Shown here one piece after another: positions 30,832-42,907 of a stretch of 64,000 nt of DNA. Each line of letters begins with the position of its first letter. Position 1 is the stretch's first letter. The DNA comes from Candidatus Caldilinea saccharophila (lineage in GTDB: Bacteria; Chloroflexota; Anaerolineae; Caldilineales; Caldilineaceae): positions 1 to 64,000 of the forward strand of contig JADJVW010000060.1 of NCBI GenBank assembly GCA_016710365.1, in the 5' to 3' direction. Position numbers and translations under genes: made by a program. A model generated the notes under the pieces. That model did no database searches and was not told the origin of the DNA. It saw nothing but the letters and a program-made list of their open reading frames with translations.

Positions 30832-32112
30832 TCAAAACCCATTTTCCCGCGCAATGTTGCCGAGATAATGAGCGCTGTCTTTCACCATTCTTTGTTGGGT
30901 CTTGCGGTCGACAGCAATCAGCCCAAAGGTTTTGCTGTACCCCATGATCCACTCATAATTGTCAAACGCCGACCAGTAGTAATAGCCGTCAACCCGAATG
31001 CCATCCTTGATGCAGCTATGAAGCCCTGTTAGCGCACGTTCAATAAACTCAACCCGACGCCGATCATCGTCAACCGCCACCCCATTTTCGGTAATGATAA
31101 TGGGGATATTCAGGTCTTTTGCCACCTGCCGCACCACGCCCCCAAGCGCTTCTGGATAGTATTCATACCCCATTTGCGTACGCTCAGCCGTTGCGGCCAA
31201 GGGCGTTGGACCCTCTGTCCCTACAATCTCGCGCGTGTAGTTTTGCAGGGCAAAAAAGTCATCCTCTTTGAGAGTGGGTAAATACTGCTTGAAGAGCGTA
31301 TGCCATTCGGCCTCCGCTTTGGCTTCGGCGCCAGGCAACGCCTGAAGCTCATGCAACGCCAGCGAAAACCCTACGTTGGTTTTCGGATGGGTGCGCTTGA
31401 TCGCAGCTCTTGCCATGCGGTGAGCCGCCAGCGCCGTCTCTACAAAATCCCCACGCTTGACAAAGGTATAGGGAAAGGGATGAATTTCTGTATTTTCTTC
31501 CAGACCAAAAGCCAGCGCCGCTCGCTTTAGCCAGGATGACGTCTGCACTTCGTCACTGACGCCCACGGGGGCATGACTTGCCGCCGATTCACGCGCACCC
31601 ATGATCAATGCCAGCAAGTCGGGTAGATTGACTTCGTTCAGCGTACAAACATAAGGGATGAGGTTGCCCAGTTCTTGCATGACATAGGCTGCATACCGGG
31701 CAAAGCGTTCGGGCGTTTCAGCAGCAGTCCATCCGCCCAACTTCATAAGCCAGCGCGGGGAGGTGAAGTGGTGCAGCGTCACCATGGGCGTAAGCCCATA
31801 TTCATGGCAGGCGTCTAACATGTCGCGGTAGTGTCCAATCACCGCCGGCGAAAACATGCCGTCTTCGGGTTCAACCCTGGCCCACTCAATGGAAAAACGG
31901 TAGGAGGTAAAGCCAAGCTCTGCCAACAACTTGATATCTTCACGATAGCGGTGGTAATGGTCGCAAGCATCCCCGGAAGGTTCACTGACGATTGTGCCTG
32001 GGATATGTTCCAAAACCCAAAAATCTGAGTTGAAGTTATTCCCTTCAACCTGGTGAGCAGCCGTCGCGGTTCCCCAAAGGAACCCTTCAGGGAATTCATA
32101 ATCTAGTGCCAT
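30832..32112 (-). CDS. Beta-glucosidase, glycoside hydrolase family 1
   Basis: The product is 426 residues from ATG 32112 (GGGAGAT upstream). The family 1 barrel begins with FPEGFLWGTATAAHQVEG. The acid/base is Glu160 in CTLNEVN and the nucleophile is Glu342 in IIITENGVAVDDD; YYYWSAFDNYEWIMGYSKTFGL is the conserved C-terminal sugar-binding block. No signal peptide, so it acts in the cytoplasm on imported beta-glycosides. It lies upstream, in the same orientation, of nothing obvious, with the SorC regulator ending 124 bases beyond its start, so both could be in one minus-strand transcript. Confidence 0.93.
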   Translation of the reverse strand: MALDYEFPEGFLWGTATAAHQVEGNNFNSDFWVLEHIPGTIVSEPSGDACDHYHRYREDIKLLAELGFTSYRFSIEWARVEPEDGMFSPAVIGHYRDMLDACHEYGLTPMVTLHHFTSPRWLMKLGGWTAAETPERFARYAAYVMQELGNLIPYVCTLNEVNLPDLLALIMGARESAASHAPVGVSDEVQTSSWLKRAALAFGLEENTEIHPFPYTFVKRGDFVETALAAHRMARAAIKRTHPKTNVGFSLALHELQALPGAEAKAEAEWHTLFKQYLPTLKEDDFFALQNYTREIVGTEGPTPLAATAERTQMGYEYYPEALGGVVRQVAKDLNIPIIITENGVAVDDDRRRVEFIERALTGLHSCIKDGIRVDGYYYWSAFDNYEWIMGYSKTFGLIAVDRKTQQRMVKDSAHYLGNIARENGF

Positions 32113-32235
32113 AACATCTCCCGAATGGTGTTTTTCCGAAACTCTACACAATCAGTCACTGGCGCCCAACTTATTTCAACCTGAATGTCCACGCTGGCGC
32201 CCAATGCAAGCTTCTCCGATTTTCAGACGCTCAGT

Positions 32236-33207
32236 TTAGTGGGATTCCACTGCCTTACTCGCCAGCGACAAGATAGCGCGCGCGGTTATGTTGTCAGTCG
32301 CCAATACATTCAGATAGCCGCCACGCAGCGCCCCCAGGATCGCGGGAACTTTGGTCAGACCTCTGGCAACGGCGATCACTTTGGGAATGCGACGCAGGTC
32401 TTCCAATTCGACGCCGATCACGCGGCGATTGATCTCGATGCCCGCGGTCTGCCCTGTGGCGTCGAAGAAACGACCGGCGGTCTCGCCCACCGCGCCCAGC
32501 CCGCGCAGCACCGCCAGATCGGCCCGCGTGATCAGCCCGGCGCGCAGAAAGCTGGAATCATGTTCGTCAAGCGAACCGATGCCCGTGATGGCAAGCTGCA
32601 CGGTGCGCGCCCGGCGCATCCCTTCGCTCACTGTCGGTTCGGCCAGAAAAAGCTCGCGCACTTCGGGGCGCTCAACCAGCACAGGCGCGTGCAGATCGTA
32701 ATGGCGGCCGCCAAGTTTCGCAGCCACCATGCGCGCCAGATCAGGCCCATCAACCGCCAGCGCGCCGACCCCGCCCATCAACTGCACGACATCGATTTGG
32801 CGTCCGAGGTTATTGGGCAGCGCGTTGACGGTGGCATGCACGCCCGTGCCCCACGCGACCCCGATGGTTGCCCCTTGCGGGAGATCGGGAATGATCCGCT
32901 GTAGATAGATGGCAGCCAGTTGGCCCGCCCCTGCGACCAGGCTAGCATCATCATGGTCAGGTTTGGTTTCCAAAATCAAGGCGTCGGCCAAATTGAAACA
33001 AGTGGCAAGTTGCATCTCCAGTGCGAAATCGCGCGGAATCGGCGTGTTGATCTGCACCTCGATAATCCCGCGCTCCCACGCTTCCTTGAGCAGGCGCGAC
33101 ACCTTGGAGGTCGAGATACCCAAACGCTCGGCAATCTCCGCTTGACCCTGATTCAATTTGTAATAGAGGCTGGCCACCATGGCCAGCAGATCGTCGCGCT
33201 CGTTCAT
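32236..33207 (-). CDS. SorC-family sugar-responsive transcriptional regulator
   Basis: The 323-residue protein has an N-terminal helix-turn-helix (QAEIAERLGISTSKVSRLLK, about residues 22-41) and a SorC-type sugar-phosphate-binding domain related to NagB-like folds (GVAWGTGVHATVNAL, VVQLMGGVGALAVDGPDLAR, GIGSLDEHDSSFLRAG). Such regulators sense a phosphorylated sugar intermediate. It is divergent from the HAD phosphatase and the ABC/kinase locus, and two identical-pattern palindromes (TGCAA-N4-TTGCA) lie in the shared upstream region, so it probably controls that locus and itself. Whether it activates or represses is unknown. Confidence 0.9.
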   Translation of the reverse strand: MNERDDLLAMVASLYYKLNQGQAEIAERLGISTSKVSRLLKEAWERGIIEVQINTPIPRDFALEMQLATCFNLADALILETKPDHDDASLVAGAGQLAAIYLQRIIPDLPQGATIGVAWGTGVHATVNALPNNLGRQIDVVQLMGGVGALAVDGPDLARMVAAKLGGRHYDLHAPVLVERPEVRELFLAEPTVSEGMRRARTVQLAITGIGSLDEHDSSFLRAGLITRADLAVLRGLGAVGETAGRFFDATGQTAGIEINRRVIGVELEDLRRIPKVIAVARGLTKVPAILGALRGGYLNVLATDNITARAILSLASKAVESH

Positions 33208-33277
33208 CGCCGTCGCACCTCATCGCCGTCACACCTCAAGGCATCACTGGCGCCAATTTGAGTAAATTTTCACGCAA

Positions 33278-33402
33278 TGCAAAAATTTGCAATCAGGATA
33301 GCACGCTACATAATTGATGTCAATAGGCCGTAAATCCTTTTCATCTTTTATAGGGGGTTGACAAATTAAATCTACTGTGCTACCCTTTTGCAAGAAATTG
33401 CA
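33278..33402 (+). promoter_or_regulatory. Promoter with two TGCAA-N4-TTGCA operator-like palindromes
   Basis: A sigma70-like promoter reads TTGACA (33358-33363), 17 bases, TACCCT (33381-33386), facing the HAD phosphatase and transporter genes. TGCAAAAATTTGCA (33278-33291) lies upstream and TGCAAGAAATTGCA (33389-33402) overlaps the predicted start site. The downstream copy would block RNA polymerase if bound, and the pair could loop. The SorC-type regulator encoded divergently is the natural candidate to bind them. Confidence 0.65.
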
Positions 33403-33493
33403 TTAGTTGAATTTTTTTGCTCCCAAAGCGATCATCAAAAAGAAATCAAGCGGCGGCGTGCGGTTTGTCGTCAATTATAAAGGCCCGGTGCAG

Positions 33494-34312
<819 letters not shown>

Positions 34313-34535
34313 GCTGTCGTCCATTTGATTGGACGCGGCCGAAAAGCTTTGTTCACTTCTGCTCCCGATTTTCTAATGGAAGTTACCCATGACAATCCGT
34401 CAATGCGACGGGGAAGGAAATGGATATAGAACAAAAGAGGGTGGCGTTTGGCCGTCGCGGTGAGGCCAGAGTCTTGAGTGCGGTTTGTTCGACAGTCTGA
34501 CACGACTATTTAAACTTTCCGATTGGAGAAGATGC

Positions 34536-35970
<1,435 letters not shown>

Positions 35971-35985
35971 ACGCAGGCGGCTCTG

Positions 35986-36020
35986 ACAGGTGACAGTCAC
36001 TTTAGAAGTGACTGTCACCT
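35986..36020 (+). terminator. Intercistronic hairpin after the binding-protein gene
   Basis: CAGGTGACAGTCACTT and AAGTGACTGTCACCTG form a perfect 16-bp stem around a 3-base loop, extended outward by CTGAC/GTCAG. No U tract follows, so it more likely stabilises the upstream mRNA or partly attenuates than terminates fully. Such hairpins between binding-protein and permease genes are common. Confidence 0.7.
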
Positions 36021-36092
36021 GGGTCAGCCCTCCGCAATTCGTTCAGCGGCGCGATATGCCGCCTGCCTCATGAAGGAAAGCAAGACTGCACC

Positions 36093-37029
36093 ATGAACGA
36101 ACAAGCCATCCACTCGCCACTGCCGGTTCAGGAAGCAGAGCCGCGCCTGCCCTGGCTGGTGCGCCCGCCCCTATCTCATCATTCTGCCGGCGCTGCTGCT
36201 GCTCATCGGCATTCTCTATCCATTCGTGCTGGGAGTCTACTACTCCTTCACGGCCTTCAATTTCAAGGTGCCGGGCAGCCAGTACAACTTCGTCGGGCTG
36301 CGCAACTATGTGCGCATGTTCACCGACGAGGATTTTCTCTACTCCACCTATGTGACGCTGGCCTATGCGGTCATCACCACCGGCGTCGAACTTGGCCTGG
36401 GGCTGATCGTGGCGATGCTGCTCAACCGCGACTCGCGCGTCTCCAAGATTCTCACGCCAATGCTGATCTTCCCGATGATCATTGCGCCGGTGATCGGCAC
36501 GCTCGTCTGGAAGATGATGATGCAGCCCAGCGTCGGCATCCTCAACCCGATCCTGAACACGGTCGGTCTGCCCTCCCTGGAGTGGGCCGCGGTGCCGCAA
36601 ACTGCGCTCTTCTCCGTCACGCTGGTCGATATCTGGATGTTCACGCCCTTTGCGGCGATGATGATTCTGGCCGGACTGCGCTCCTTCCCCAACGCGCCCT
36701 TTGAAGCCGCACGCGTGGATGGCGCCTCCTTCTGGTTCACCTTCCGCAACCTGACGCTGCCCATGTTAAAGCCCTTCATTATCATCGTTGTGGTTTTCCG
36801 CTTCATGGATTCGCTGAAGATGTTCGACATCATCTTCGCCATGACCGAAGGCGGCCCAGGCAATACGCTGATGACCTACCAGCTCACCGCCTATCGCACA
36901 AGCATCCAGTTTCAGCGCATGTCGGCCGGCCTGCCCTACGCCATTTTGCTCTATATCATCATCTACATCGTCAGCATGTATTTGATCAAGGCATGGGGTC
37001 GCGCCCAACGTCGCGCCGCCGGTTACTAG
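36093..37029 (+). CDS. ABC sugar transporter permease 1 (MalF-like; frameshift near 36168)
   Basis: ATG 36093 follows GAAGGAAAG. The short cytoplasmic N-terminus (MNEQAIHSPLP, PWLVRP) must shift one base near 36168 to join YLIILPALLLLIGILYPF, the first helix. Six hydrophobic helices follow, with a conserved EAA-type loop, PFEAARVDGASFWFTFRNLT, that contacts the ATPases. The corrected length is about 311 residues, as usual for CUT1 permeases. It pairs with permease 2 located 20 bases downstream. Confidence 0.88.
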
Positions 37030-37048
37030 GAGGAGATGGAGCCGACTT

Positions 37049-37912
37049 ATGCAGAATGAAAAGACTCAAAACCGCCTGCTCGCCATCCTCTCCGATGGCA
37101 TCCTGATCATCTATTTTCTCTTTGCGCTCTTCCCGCTGGTGTGGATGGTGCTGGTCTCGCTCAAGAGCGGGCCGGAACTCTTCACGACCAAGTTTATCTT
37201 TACGCCGACGATCGACAACTACATCGCCATTCTTTTCGGCGACGCGCGCGCCGCGGCGGGCGTAGTGGCGCGGCAGGAGTTCCCGCGCAACTTCATGAAC
37301 AGCCTGATCGCCAGCAGCGGCGCGGTGCTGATTTCGCTCATCGTGGGTGTGCCCGCGGCCTACGCGCTGGCGCGCTACAACTTCCGCGGCAAGGAAGATC
37401 TGGCCTTCACCTTCCTCTCTTTCCGCTTTGCGCCGGAACTGGTGGTGATCATCCCGCTCTCCGTCATCTATCGCCAGCTTGGCCTCTACGACACCTACTT
37501 TGGCATCATGTGGGTCTACCAGCTCGTGACGCTGCCGCTGCTGATCTGGGTGCTGCGCTCCTACTTCGAGGACATTTCGCCCGATATCGAGCAGGCGGCA
37601 ATGATCGACGGTTACTCCTGGTGGCACGTCTTTTTTAAGATTTTGATGCCGCTGGTGCGCCCTGGTCTGGCCGCGGCCGCGCTGCTCGCCTTCATCTTTG
37701 CGTGGAACAACTTCATGTTCCCGCTCGTGCTTGGCGGCTCCAACGTGCAGACAGTCACCGTGGCTTCGCTCGGTTACATCTCGTCGGCGCAGGGCTTCTT
37801 TAACCGCATGGCCGCGGCCTCGGTGCTCGCCTCGCTGCCACAGATCATCCTGGCGCTCAGCATCCAACGTTATCTCATCCGTGGCCTCAGCTTCGGCGCT
37901 GTGAAAGGGTAA
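37049..37912 (+). CDS. ABC sugar transporter permease 2 (MalG-like)
   Basis: The 287-residue membrane protein has six helices beginning with LIIYFLFALFPLVWMVLVSL. The EAA loop reads DIEQAAMIDGYSWWHVFFKI and is followed by LAAAALLAFIFAWNNFMFPL, typical of MalG-type subunits. GGAGGAG-like sequence precedes the start. With permease 1 it forms the transmembrane channel; the two ATPase genes follow without gaps. The reading frame is intact. Confidence 0.93.
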   Translation: MQNEKTQNRLLAILSDGILIIYFLFALFPLVWMVLVSLKSGPELFTTKFIFTPTIDNYIAILFGDARAAAGVVARQEFPRNFMNSLIASSGAVLISLIVGVPAAYALARYNFRGKEDLAFTFLSFRFAPELVVIIPLSVIYRQLGLYDTYFGIMWVYQLVTLPLLIWVLRSYFEDISPDIEQAAMIDGYSWWHVFFKILMPLVRPGLAAAALLAFIFAWNNFMFPLVLGGSNVQTVTVASLGYISSAQGFFNRMAAASVLASLPQIILALSIQRYLIRGLSFGAVKG

Positions 37913-37919
37913 TCGCAGC

Positions 37920-39038
37920 ATGGCAACGTTACGACTCGAACACCTGACCAAAGATTTTGGCAAAGTGCGCGCCATCGACGATATGTCGTTGCAGGTCGAA
38001 GACGGCGAGTTCATCGTCATGCTCGGCCCGTCGGGCGCGGGCAAGACGACTACACTCAAGCTGATTGCCGGCGTGGAGACGCCGACGAGCGGCCGGGTCT
38101 ACATCGACGACAAGCTGATGAACGCGGTGGAGCCGCATTACCGCAACGTAGCGATGGCCTTCGAGAGCTACGCACTCTACCCGCACCTGACCGTTAAGGA
38201 GAATCTGGCCTTTCCCCTGCGTGCGCCCGGCCACAAATTTCCCGCCGCAGAGATCGACCGTCGCGTGCTCTCGGTCTGTGAGACGCTGAACATCCAGATG
38301 TTGATGGATCGACTGCCGCAACATCTCTCCAACGGGCAAAAGCAGCGCGTCGCGCTGGGTCGGGCGATGGTGCGTGAGCCCAGCGTGCTCCTGCTCGACG
38401 AGCCGATCTCCCATCTCGACGCCAAACTGCGCCATCGTATGCGCCAGGAGTTCAAGGCGCTCGAAGCCGACATCCGCTACACCACCATCTACGTCACGCA
38501 CGACTACCTGGAAGCCCTCTCGCTGGGCGACCGGCTGGTCGTGCTGAACCAGGGCGTAATCCAGCAGATCGGCCCGCCGCACGAGATCTTTGAGAAGCCG
38601 GTGAATCTGTGGGTCTCCAAGATTCTCGGCCACCCGCAGATCAACCTGGTGGAGTGCGGCGTACAGCGCGATGGCGACGCGCTGCACCTGGTCAGCCGCG
38701 ACGGCGCCATCCGCGTGACCGTACCCGACGAGCTGCGCCCGCTGCTGCTCAAGCATGGCGCCGATCACTATACGCTGGGTGTTCGACCCATGCATCTGAG
38801 CGTCGTCGCCAACTCAGGCGAAGCTGCGACCAATACATGCAGCGGCGTGGTCTATGTCTTTGAGCGCTTAGGGACGAAAGGTGTGTTGTCAGCAACCGTC
38901 GGCGCACAAAAAATGGACATCTTGACGCCGATCGAAATGAATTTTGCGATCGACGACGTGATTCGCCTGGCGATCGATGCCGATAACATCATGATCTTCG
39001 ACAGCAAGAGCGAACAAAACTTGTTGTTCACGAAATAA
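37920..39038 (+). CDS. ABC transporter ATPase 1 (UgpC/MalK-like)
   Basis: The 372-residue ATPase has Walker A GPSGAGKTTTLK (near residue 40), a slightly unusual signature LSNGQKQRVALGRAM instead of LSGGQ, Walker B VLLLDEPISHLD and switch His in YVTHDYLEAL. A C-terminal TOBE/OB regulatory domain (about residues 240-372) is present. It begins 8 bases after the permease 2 stop and is followed by a second, non-identical ATPase gene. Transporters with two different ATPases and two permeases are known from polyol systems such as the Rhizobium glycerol importer GlpSTPQV, so the two probably form a heterodimer here. Confidence 0.92.
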   Translation: MATLRLEHLTKDFGKVRAIDDMSLQVEDGEFIVMLGPSGAGKTTTLKLIAGVETPTSGRVYIDDKLMNAVEPHYRNVAMAFESYALYPHLTVKENLAFPLRAPGHKFPAAEIDRRVLSVCETLNIQMLMDRLPQHLSNGQKQRVALGRAMVREPSVLLLDEPISHLDAKLRHRMRQEFKALEADIRYTTIYVTHDYLEALSLGDRLVVLNQGVIQQIGPPHEIFEKPVNLWVSKILGHPQINLVECGVQRDGDALHLVSRDGAIRVTVPDELRPLLLKHGADHYTLGVRPMHLSVVANSGEAATNTCSGVVYVFERLGTKGVLSATVGAQKMDILTPIEMNFAIDDVIRLAIDADNIMIFDSKSEQNLLFTK

Positions 39039-39049
39039 GGGTTTCCAAC

Positions 39050-40150
39050 ATGGCAGAATTGCGCCTCGAACATATCTACAAAACGTACAAAGGTGGGGTC
39101 GAAGCCGTCAAAGACCTCAACCTGATCGTCAAGAATGGCGAGTTTCTGGCTCTGCTGGGGCCTTCTGGCTGTGGCAAGACCTCGACGCTGCGCATGATCG
39201 TAGGGTTGGAGGAGATCACGCGCGGCGAAATGTACATCGGCGACCGCCTGGTCAACAAACTGGAGCCGAATCAACGCAACGTCGCCCTCGCCTTCGAGAC
39301 CTACGCGCTCTACCCGCCGCTGAGCGTCTACGAAAACATCGCCTTCAACCTGCGCGCCAAAAAGGTGGCGCCGGCCGAAATCGACCAGCGCGTCAGGGCC
39401 GTGGCGACGATGCTGGACATCACCGACATCCTGGCGCGCAAACCGGCCGAGCTGGGCGGCGGCCAGAAGCAGCGCATCTCGCTGGCGCGCGCGCTGGTGC
39501 GCGACCCGGACGTCTTCCTGATGGACGAACCGCTCTCCCATCTCGACGCCGCGCAGCGTTCGCACATGCGCGTCGAACTGAAGCGCCTTCACGTCCAGAC
39601 CGGACGCACCACCATCCTGGTGACCCACGATCAGCTCGAAGCCGTCGCCATGGCCGAGCGTATCGCCGTCATGAACTTCGGCGTGCTGCAACAGGTCGGC
39701 TCCTTCGAGGAGATCTACAACCGCCCGGTCAACGAGTTCGTGGCCGGTTTTATCGGTGAGCCGCCGATGAACTTCCTTGCATGCACACCGGTGAGCGAGG
39801 ATGGCAAGCTCTTTTTAGCAGGGGCAGACGCCAGCTTCAAGCTGCGGCTGCCGGATGCGCTGCGCGCCAAAGTGGAAGGCGCGCGCGTCAAAACCATCGA
39901 CCTCGGCGTGCGCCCGGTGCACATGGAAGTGGTCGCGCCGTCGGAAAGTGGCGTCAGCGAAATGAAGGGTGCGGTCGCCACCTACGAATCGCTGGGCGAG
40001 GAAGGGCAGTTGGCCGCCACGATTGGGAACGCGACTGTGTTGGTGGTCACGCCGCCGACGTTGCGGCTACAGCGCGGGGAAGCCGTGACGCTGCGGCTGC
40101 GCCCTGACCACATCCACCTCTTCGACGCATCAACGCAAGCGGCCCTCTGA
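39050..40150 (+). CDS. ABC transporter ATPase 2 (UgpC/MalK-like)
   Basis: The 366-residue ATPase carries Walker A GPSGCGKTSTLR, signature LGGGQKQRISLARAL, Walker B VFLMDEPLSHLD and the H-loop LVTHDQLEAVAM, plus a TOBE-type C-terminus. It starts 12 bases after ATPase 1 and ends 12 bases before the first FGGY kinase gene, so it is co-transcribed with both. It likely pairs with ATPase 1 to drive import of the solute bound by the lipoprotein encoded at 34536. Confidence 0.92.
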   Translation: MAELRLEHIYKTYKGGVEAVKDLNLIVKNGEFLALLGPSGCGKTSTLRMIVGLEEITRGEMYIGDRLVNKLEPNQRNVALAFETYALYPPLSVYENIAFNLRAKKVAPAEIDQRVRAVATMLDITDILARKPAELGGGQKQRISLARALVRDPDVFLMDEPLSHLDAAQRSHMRVELKRLHVQTGRTTILVTHDQLEAVAMAERIAVMNFGVLQQVGSFEEIYNRPVNEFVAGFIGEPPMNFLACTPVSEDGKLFLAGADASFKLRLPDALRAKVEGARVKTIDLGVRPVHMEVVAPSESGVSEMKGAVATYESLGEEGQLAATIGNATVLVVTPPTLRLQRGEAVTLRLRPDHIHLFDASTQAAL

Positions 40151-40161
40151 GGCGGTGCGGC

Positions 40162-41688
40162 GTGAGCGTCTCCTATTTGCTGGGCATCGATGCCGGCACC
40201 ACAGTGATCAAGAGCACGCTTTTTGACCTTGCCGGGCGTGAGATTGCCGGCGCCTCACACGCTTCAAGTTTCCTCACGCCGCGCCCCGGCTGGGCGGAAT
40301 CGGACATGGAGACCGTGTGGCAGGCGGTTGCGATTACCGTGCGCGAGACGCTGGCGCACGCGGCCATCGATCCTGCGCAGGTGCTTGCCATCGGCGTCAC
40401 CGGGCAGGGGGACGGGACCTGGCTGGTCGATGCTGGCGGTGCGCCGGTGCGCCCGGCGATCCTGTGGTCGGATGGCCGCACGGCAGAGCTGGTCAAAGCG
40501 TGCTGGCAAACTGGCGTCGGTCGGGAAGTGTTCCAGATCACGGGAACCGCGCTCAGTACATGCAATCAGGCCATGCATCTGCGCTGGTTGCAGGAACATG
40601 AACCCGCTACGCTTGCCAACACGGCGGCGGCGTTGCGCGCCAAGGACTGGATCTTCCTTCGCATGACCGGCGTGGTGAGTACGGATGCCACCGACGCCTC
40701 CCACACCTATTTCTCAGTGTACACACAAGCTTACGACGACCGCATCCTGAAGCTCCTCGGCGTCGAACGCTGGCGCGCGGCCCTGCCCGCCGCGCCGCGC
40801 CCCGTCGAACACAAAGCGCCCCTCCTGCCTGCCGTCGCCAACGCACTGGACTTGGCGCCCAGCACGCCGGTGGTGGCTGGCCCCTTCGACGTGGCAGCTT
40901 CTGCCTTGGGCGTCGGCGCCGCGTTTCCCGGCGACGCCTGCTCGGTGCCCGGCACCGCGGGCGTGCATCAGGTGATGGTGGACAGCCCCGTCCTCGAACC
41001 CGCGGACATCGGCTACAATATGTGCCACGCGCCGGCCGGCGTACTGGTGCGCTTGCTGCCGACCATGGCGAGCACGCAGAATCTACAGTGGTTCGCACGC
41101 GAGTTCTATACGGCGGAATGGGCGGAGGCGCAGCAAAGTCACGCCAATATCTGGGATGTCCTCGAAGATATCGCAGAGCAGGAGCCGCTTGGCGCGCGCG
41201 GCGTGATCTATCACCCTTATCTCGACCCGGCAGGCGAGCGTGCGCCCTTTATCAGCTCGGCGGCGCGGGCGCAGTTCAGCGGGATCAGCGTCCACCACAC
41301 GCGCGCCACGTTGCTGCGCGCGGTCTACGAGGGCGTCGCCCTTTCTGTGCTGGATTGTTATGCCACGATGGGTGCGGTCGTGGCGACATTGCGGTTGGCG
41401 GGCGGCGGTGCGCGCAGCTCGCTGTGGGCGCAGATGCTGGCCGATGCCCTCGCCGCGCCTGTGATCATCGCCGAAGGTTCAGAATACGGCGCGCGCGGCG
41501 CGGTGATCAATGCCGCGGTCGCCACCGGCATCTACGCTTCCTACGCCGAGGCGATCCAGCAGATGGTGCGTCCGGCGCGCACAGTGACGCCTGTGCCTGG
41601 CAACCACGCACGCTATCAGGCGCTGCTCCATCTCTATCGGGCAGAGCGTCAGGCGATGATGTCGGTATGGGAAGCGCGTTCGATGTAA
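40162..41688 (+). CDS. FGGY-family carbohydrate kinase 1
   Basis: The 508-residue kinase uses a GTG start at 40162, 12 bases after the ATPase 2 stop. The N-terminal phosphate-binding strand is LLGIDAGTTVIKSTLFDLAG, and WAESDMETVW and the GVTGQGDG motif match the family. The C-terminal ATP site has LRLAGGGARSSLWAQMLAD. The substrate-site region (ILWSDGRTAELV) differs from xylulokinases and glycerol kinases enough that I do not assign a sugar. It is the first of three FGGY kinases in the locus and the only one whose frame is intact. A hairpin repeat follows immediately after its stop. Confidence 0.9.
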   Translation: MSVSYLLGIDAGTTVIKSTLFDLAGREIAGASHASSFLTPRPGWAESDMETVWQAVAITVRETLAHAAIDPAQVLAIGVTGQGDGTWLVDAGGAPVRPAILWSDGRTAELVKACWQTGVGREVFQITGTALSTCNQAMHLRWLQEHEPATLANTAAALRAKDWIFLRMTGVVSTDATDASHTYFSVYTQAYDDRILKLLGVERWRAALPAAPRPVEHKAPLLPAVANALDLAPSTPVVAGPFDVAASALGVGAAFPGDACSVPGTAGVHQVMVDSPVLEPADIGYNMCHAPAGVLVRLLPTMASTQNLQWFAREFYTAEWAEAQQSHANIWDVLEDIAEQEPLGARGVIYHPYLDPAGERAPFISSAARAQFSGISVHHTRATLLRAVYEGVALSVLDCYATMGAVVATLRLAGGGARSSLWAQMLADALAAPVIIAEGSEYGARGAVINAAVATGIYASYAEAIQQMVRPARTVTPVPGNHARYQALLHLYRAERQAMMSVWEARSM

Positions 41689-41689
41689 A

Positions 41690-41812
41690 AACAGCGTTTG
41701 ACGCGGAGGTGCAGAGATGCAGAGAAAACGCAGAGAAATGCTTGCGTAAAGCTGTTTGCTTTTCCTCTGCGCACCTCTGCCGCTCTGCGGCTCTGCATCG
41801 AAAGAGGCGTCT
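41690..41812. repeat. CGCAGAG-type hairpin repeat after kinase 1
   Basis: GACGCGGAGGTGCAGAGATG and AACGCAGAGAAATG face CCTCTGCGCACCTCTGCC and CTCTGCGGCTCTGCATC, forming a long stem with the loop near 41745. It starts two bases after the kinase stop. It is the best-preserved copy of this word family in the window. Confidence 0.8.
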
Positions 41813-41840
41813 CAAATACTCTCTTGAATAGGACATTTCA

Positions 41841-42901
41841 ATGTCGAAGCAAGTGCGTATCGCCGTCATTGGCGATCAATTTGTCGGAACCGAACTCTTT
41901 ATCGATTGCCTGCGCCGCGATCTCGAATCCGTGACAGGCGCGGTGGCGGTCGATGCCATGCACGTGCCGTGGCCGGATACGCCGTTGCAACATAACGCCG
42001 AAATCAAGGAATTTGTCGGCGATCCCGCGGCAGTGGCGCGACTTGCTCACGACGCCGACGTGCTGCTCACGCACGTCGCGCCGGTGACGCAGGCGGTGAT
42101 CGACGCTGCGCCCAGACTGCGCATCATCGGTTGTTGCCGCGGCGGGCCGGTGAATATCAACGTGGCAGCCGCCACGCGCGCGGCATCCCGGTCGTCAACG
42201 CGCCTGCGCGCAACTCGCAGGCCGTGGTCGAGTTCACCATCGGGCTGATTCTGGCGGAGTGTCGCGGCATCGCCCGCGCGCACGCTGCCTTGAGCCAGGG
42301 CGTCTGGCGCGGCGATCTCTATCGCTACGACCGCACCGGTCGCGAGCTGCGCGGCCAGACGATCGGGCTGGTCGGCTTTGGCGCGATTGCGCAGATGCTC
42401 GTGCCCTATCTGGCGCCCTTCGGTCTGCACATGCTGACTTACGATCCCTTTGTGGACGCGGCGCGCTGCGCGGCGCTGGGCGTGACGCAGGTCGAGCTGC
42501 CGGCGCTGCTGGCGCAGGCGGACATCGTCAGCCTGCACGCGCGCGTGACGCCGCAGACGACCGGCATGATGGGCGCGGCCCAATTTGCGCAGATGAAAGC
42601 TGGCGCGTACTTTATCAACACCGCGCGTGGCCCGCTTGTGGACTACAACGCGCTCTATGAGGCGCTGCGCAGCGGTCATCTCGGCGGCGCGGGCATCGAC
42701 TGCTTCCCGGAGGAGCCGCCGCCCGCGGGCTGGCCGTTGCTGAGTCTGCCTAATGTCACCGTCACGCCGCACATCGCGGGCTCGTCGCAAAACTCGGCTG
42801 AGCGCGGCCCGGAACAGGTCGTGCGCGATGTCGCCAACTTTTTCGCCGGTCGCCCCTTTGAATTTTGCGCCAATGCCGCGGCATTGGCGGCGAGGAAATA
42901 A
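41841..42901 (+). CDS. D-isomer-specific 2-hydroxyacid dehydrogenase (frameshifted)
   Basis: The protein spans two frames joined near 42180 (VNINVAAAT to ARGIPVVNAPARN). The N-terminal catalytic lobe has DVLLTHVAPVTQAVIDAAP. The cofactor domain has TIGLVGFGAIAQMLVPYLAPFG (GxGxxG-like), the catalytic Arg in FINTARGPLVDYNAL, Glu in DCFPEEPPP and His in NVTVTPHIAGSS. The corrected length is about 353 residues. Enzymes of this family reduce 2-keto acids or oxidise 2-hydroxyacids with NAD(P). Its place between sugar kinases suggests a sugar acid (aldonate-like) intermediate in the pathway. Confidence 0.88.
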
Positions 42902-42907
42902 ACTATT

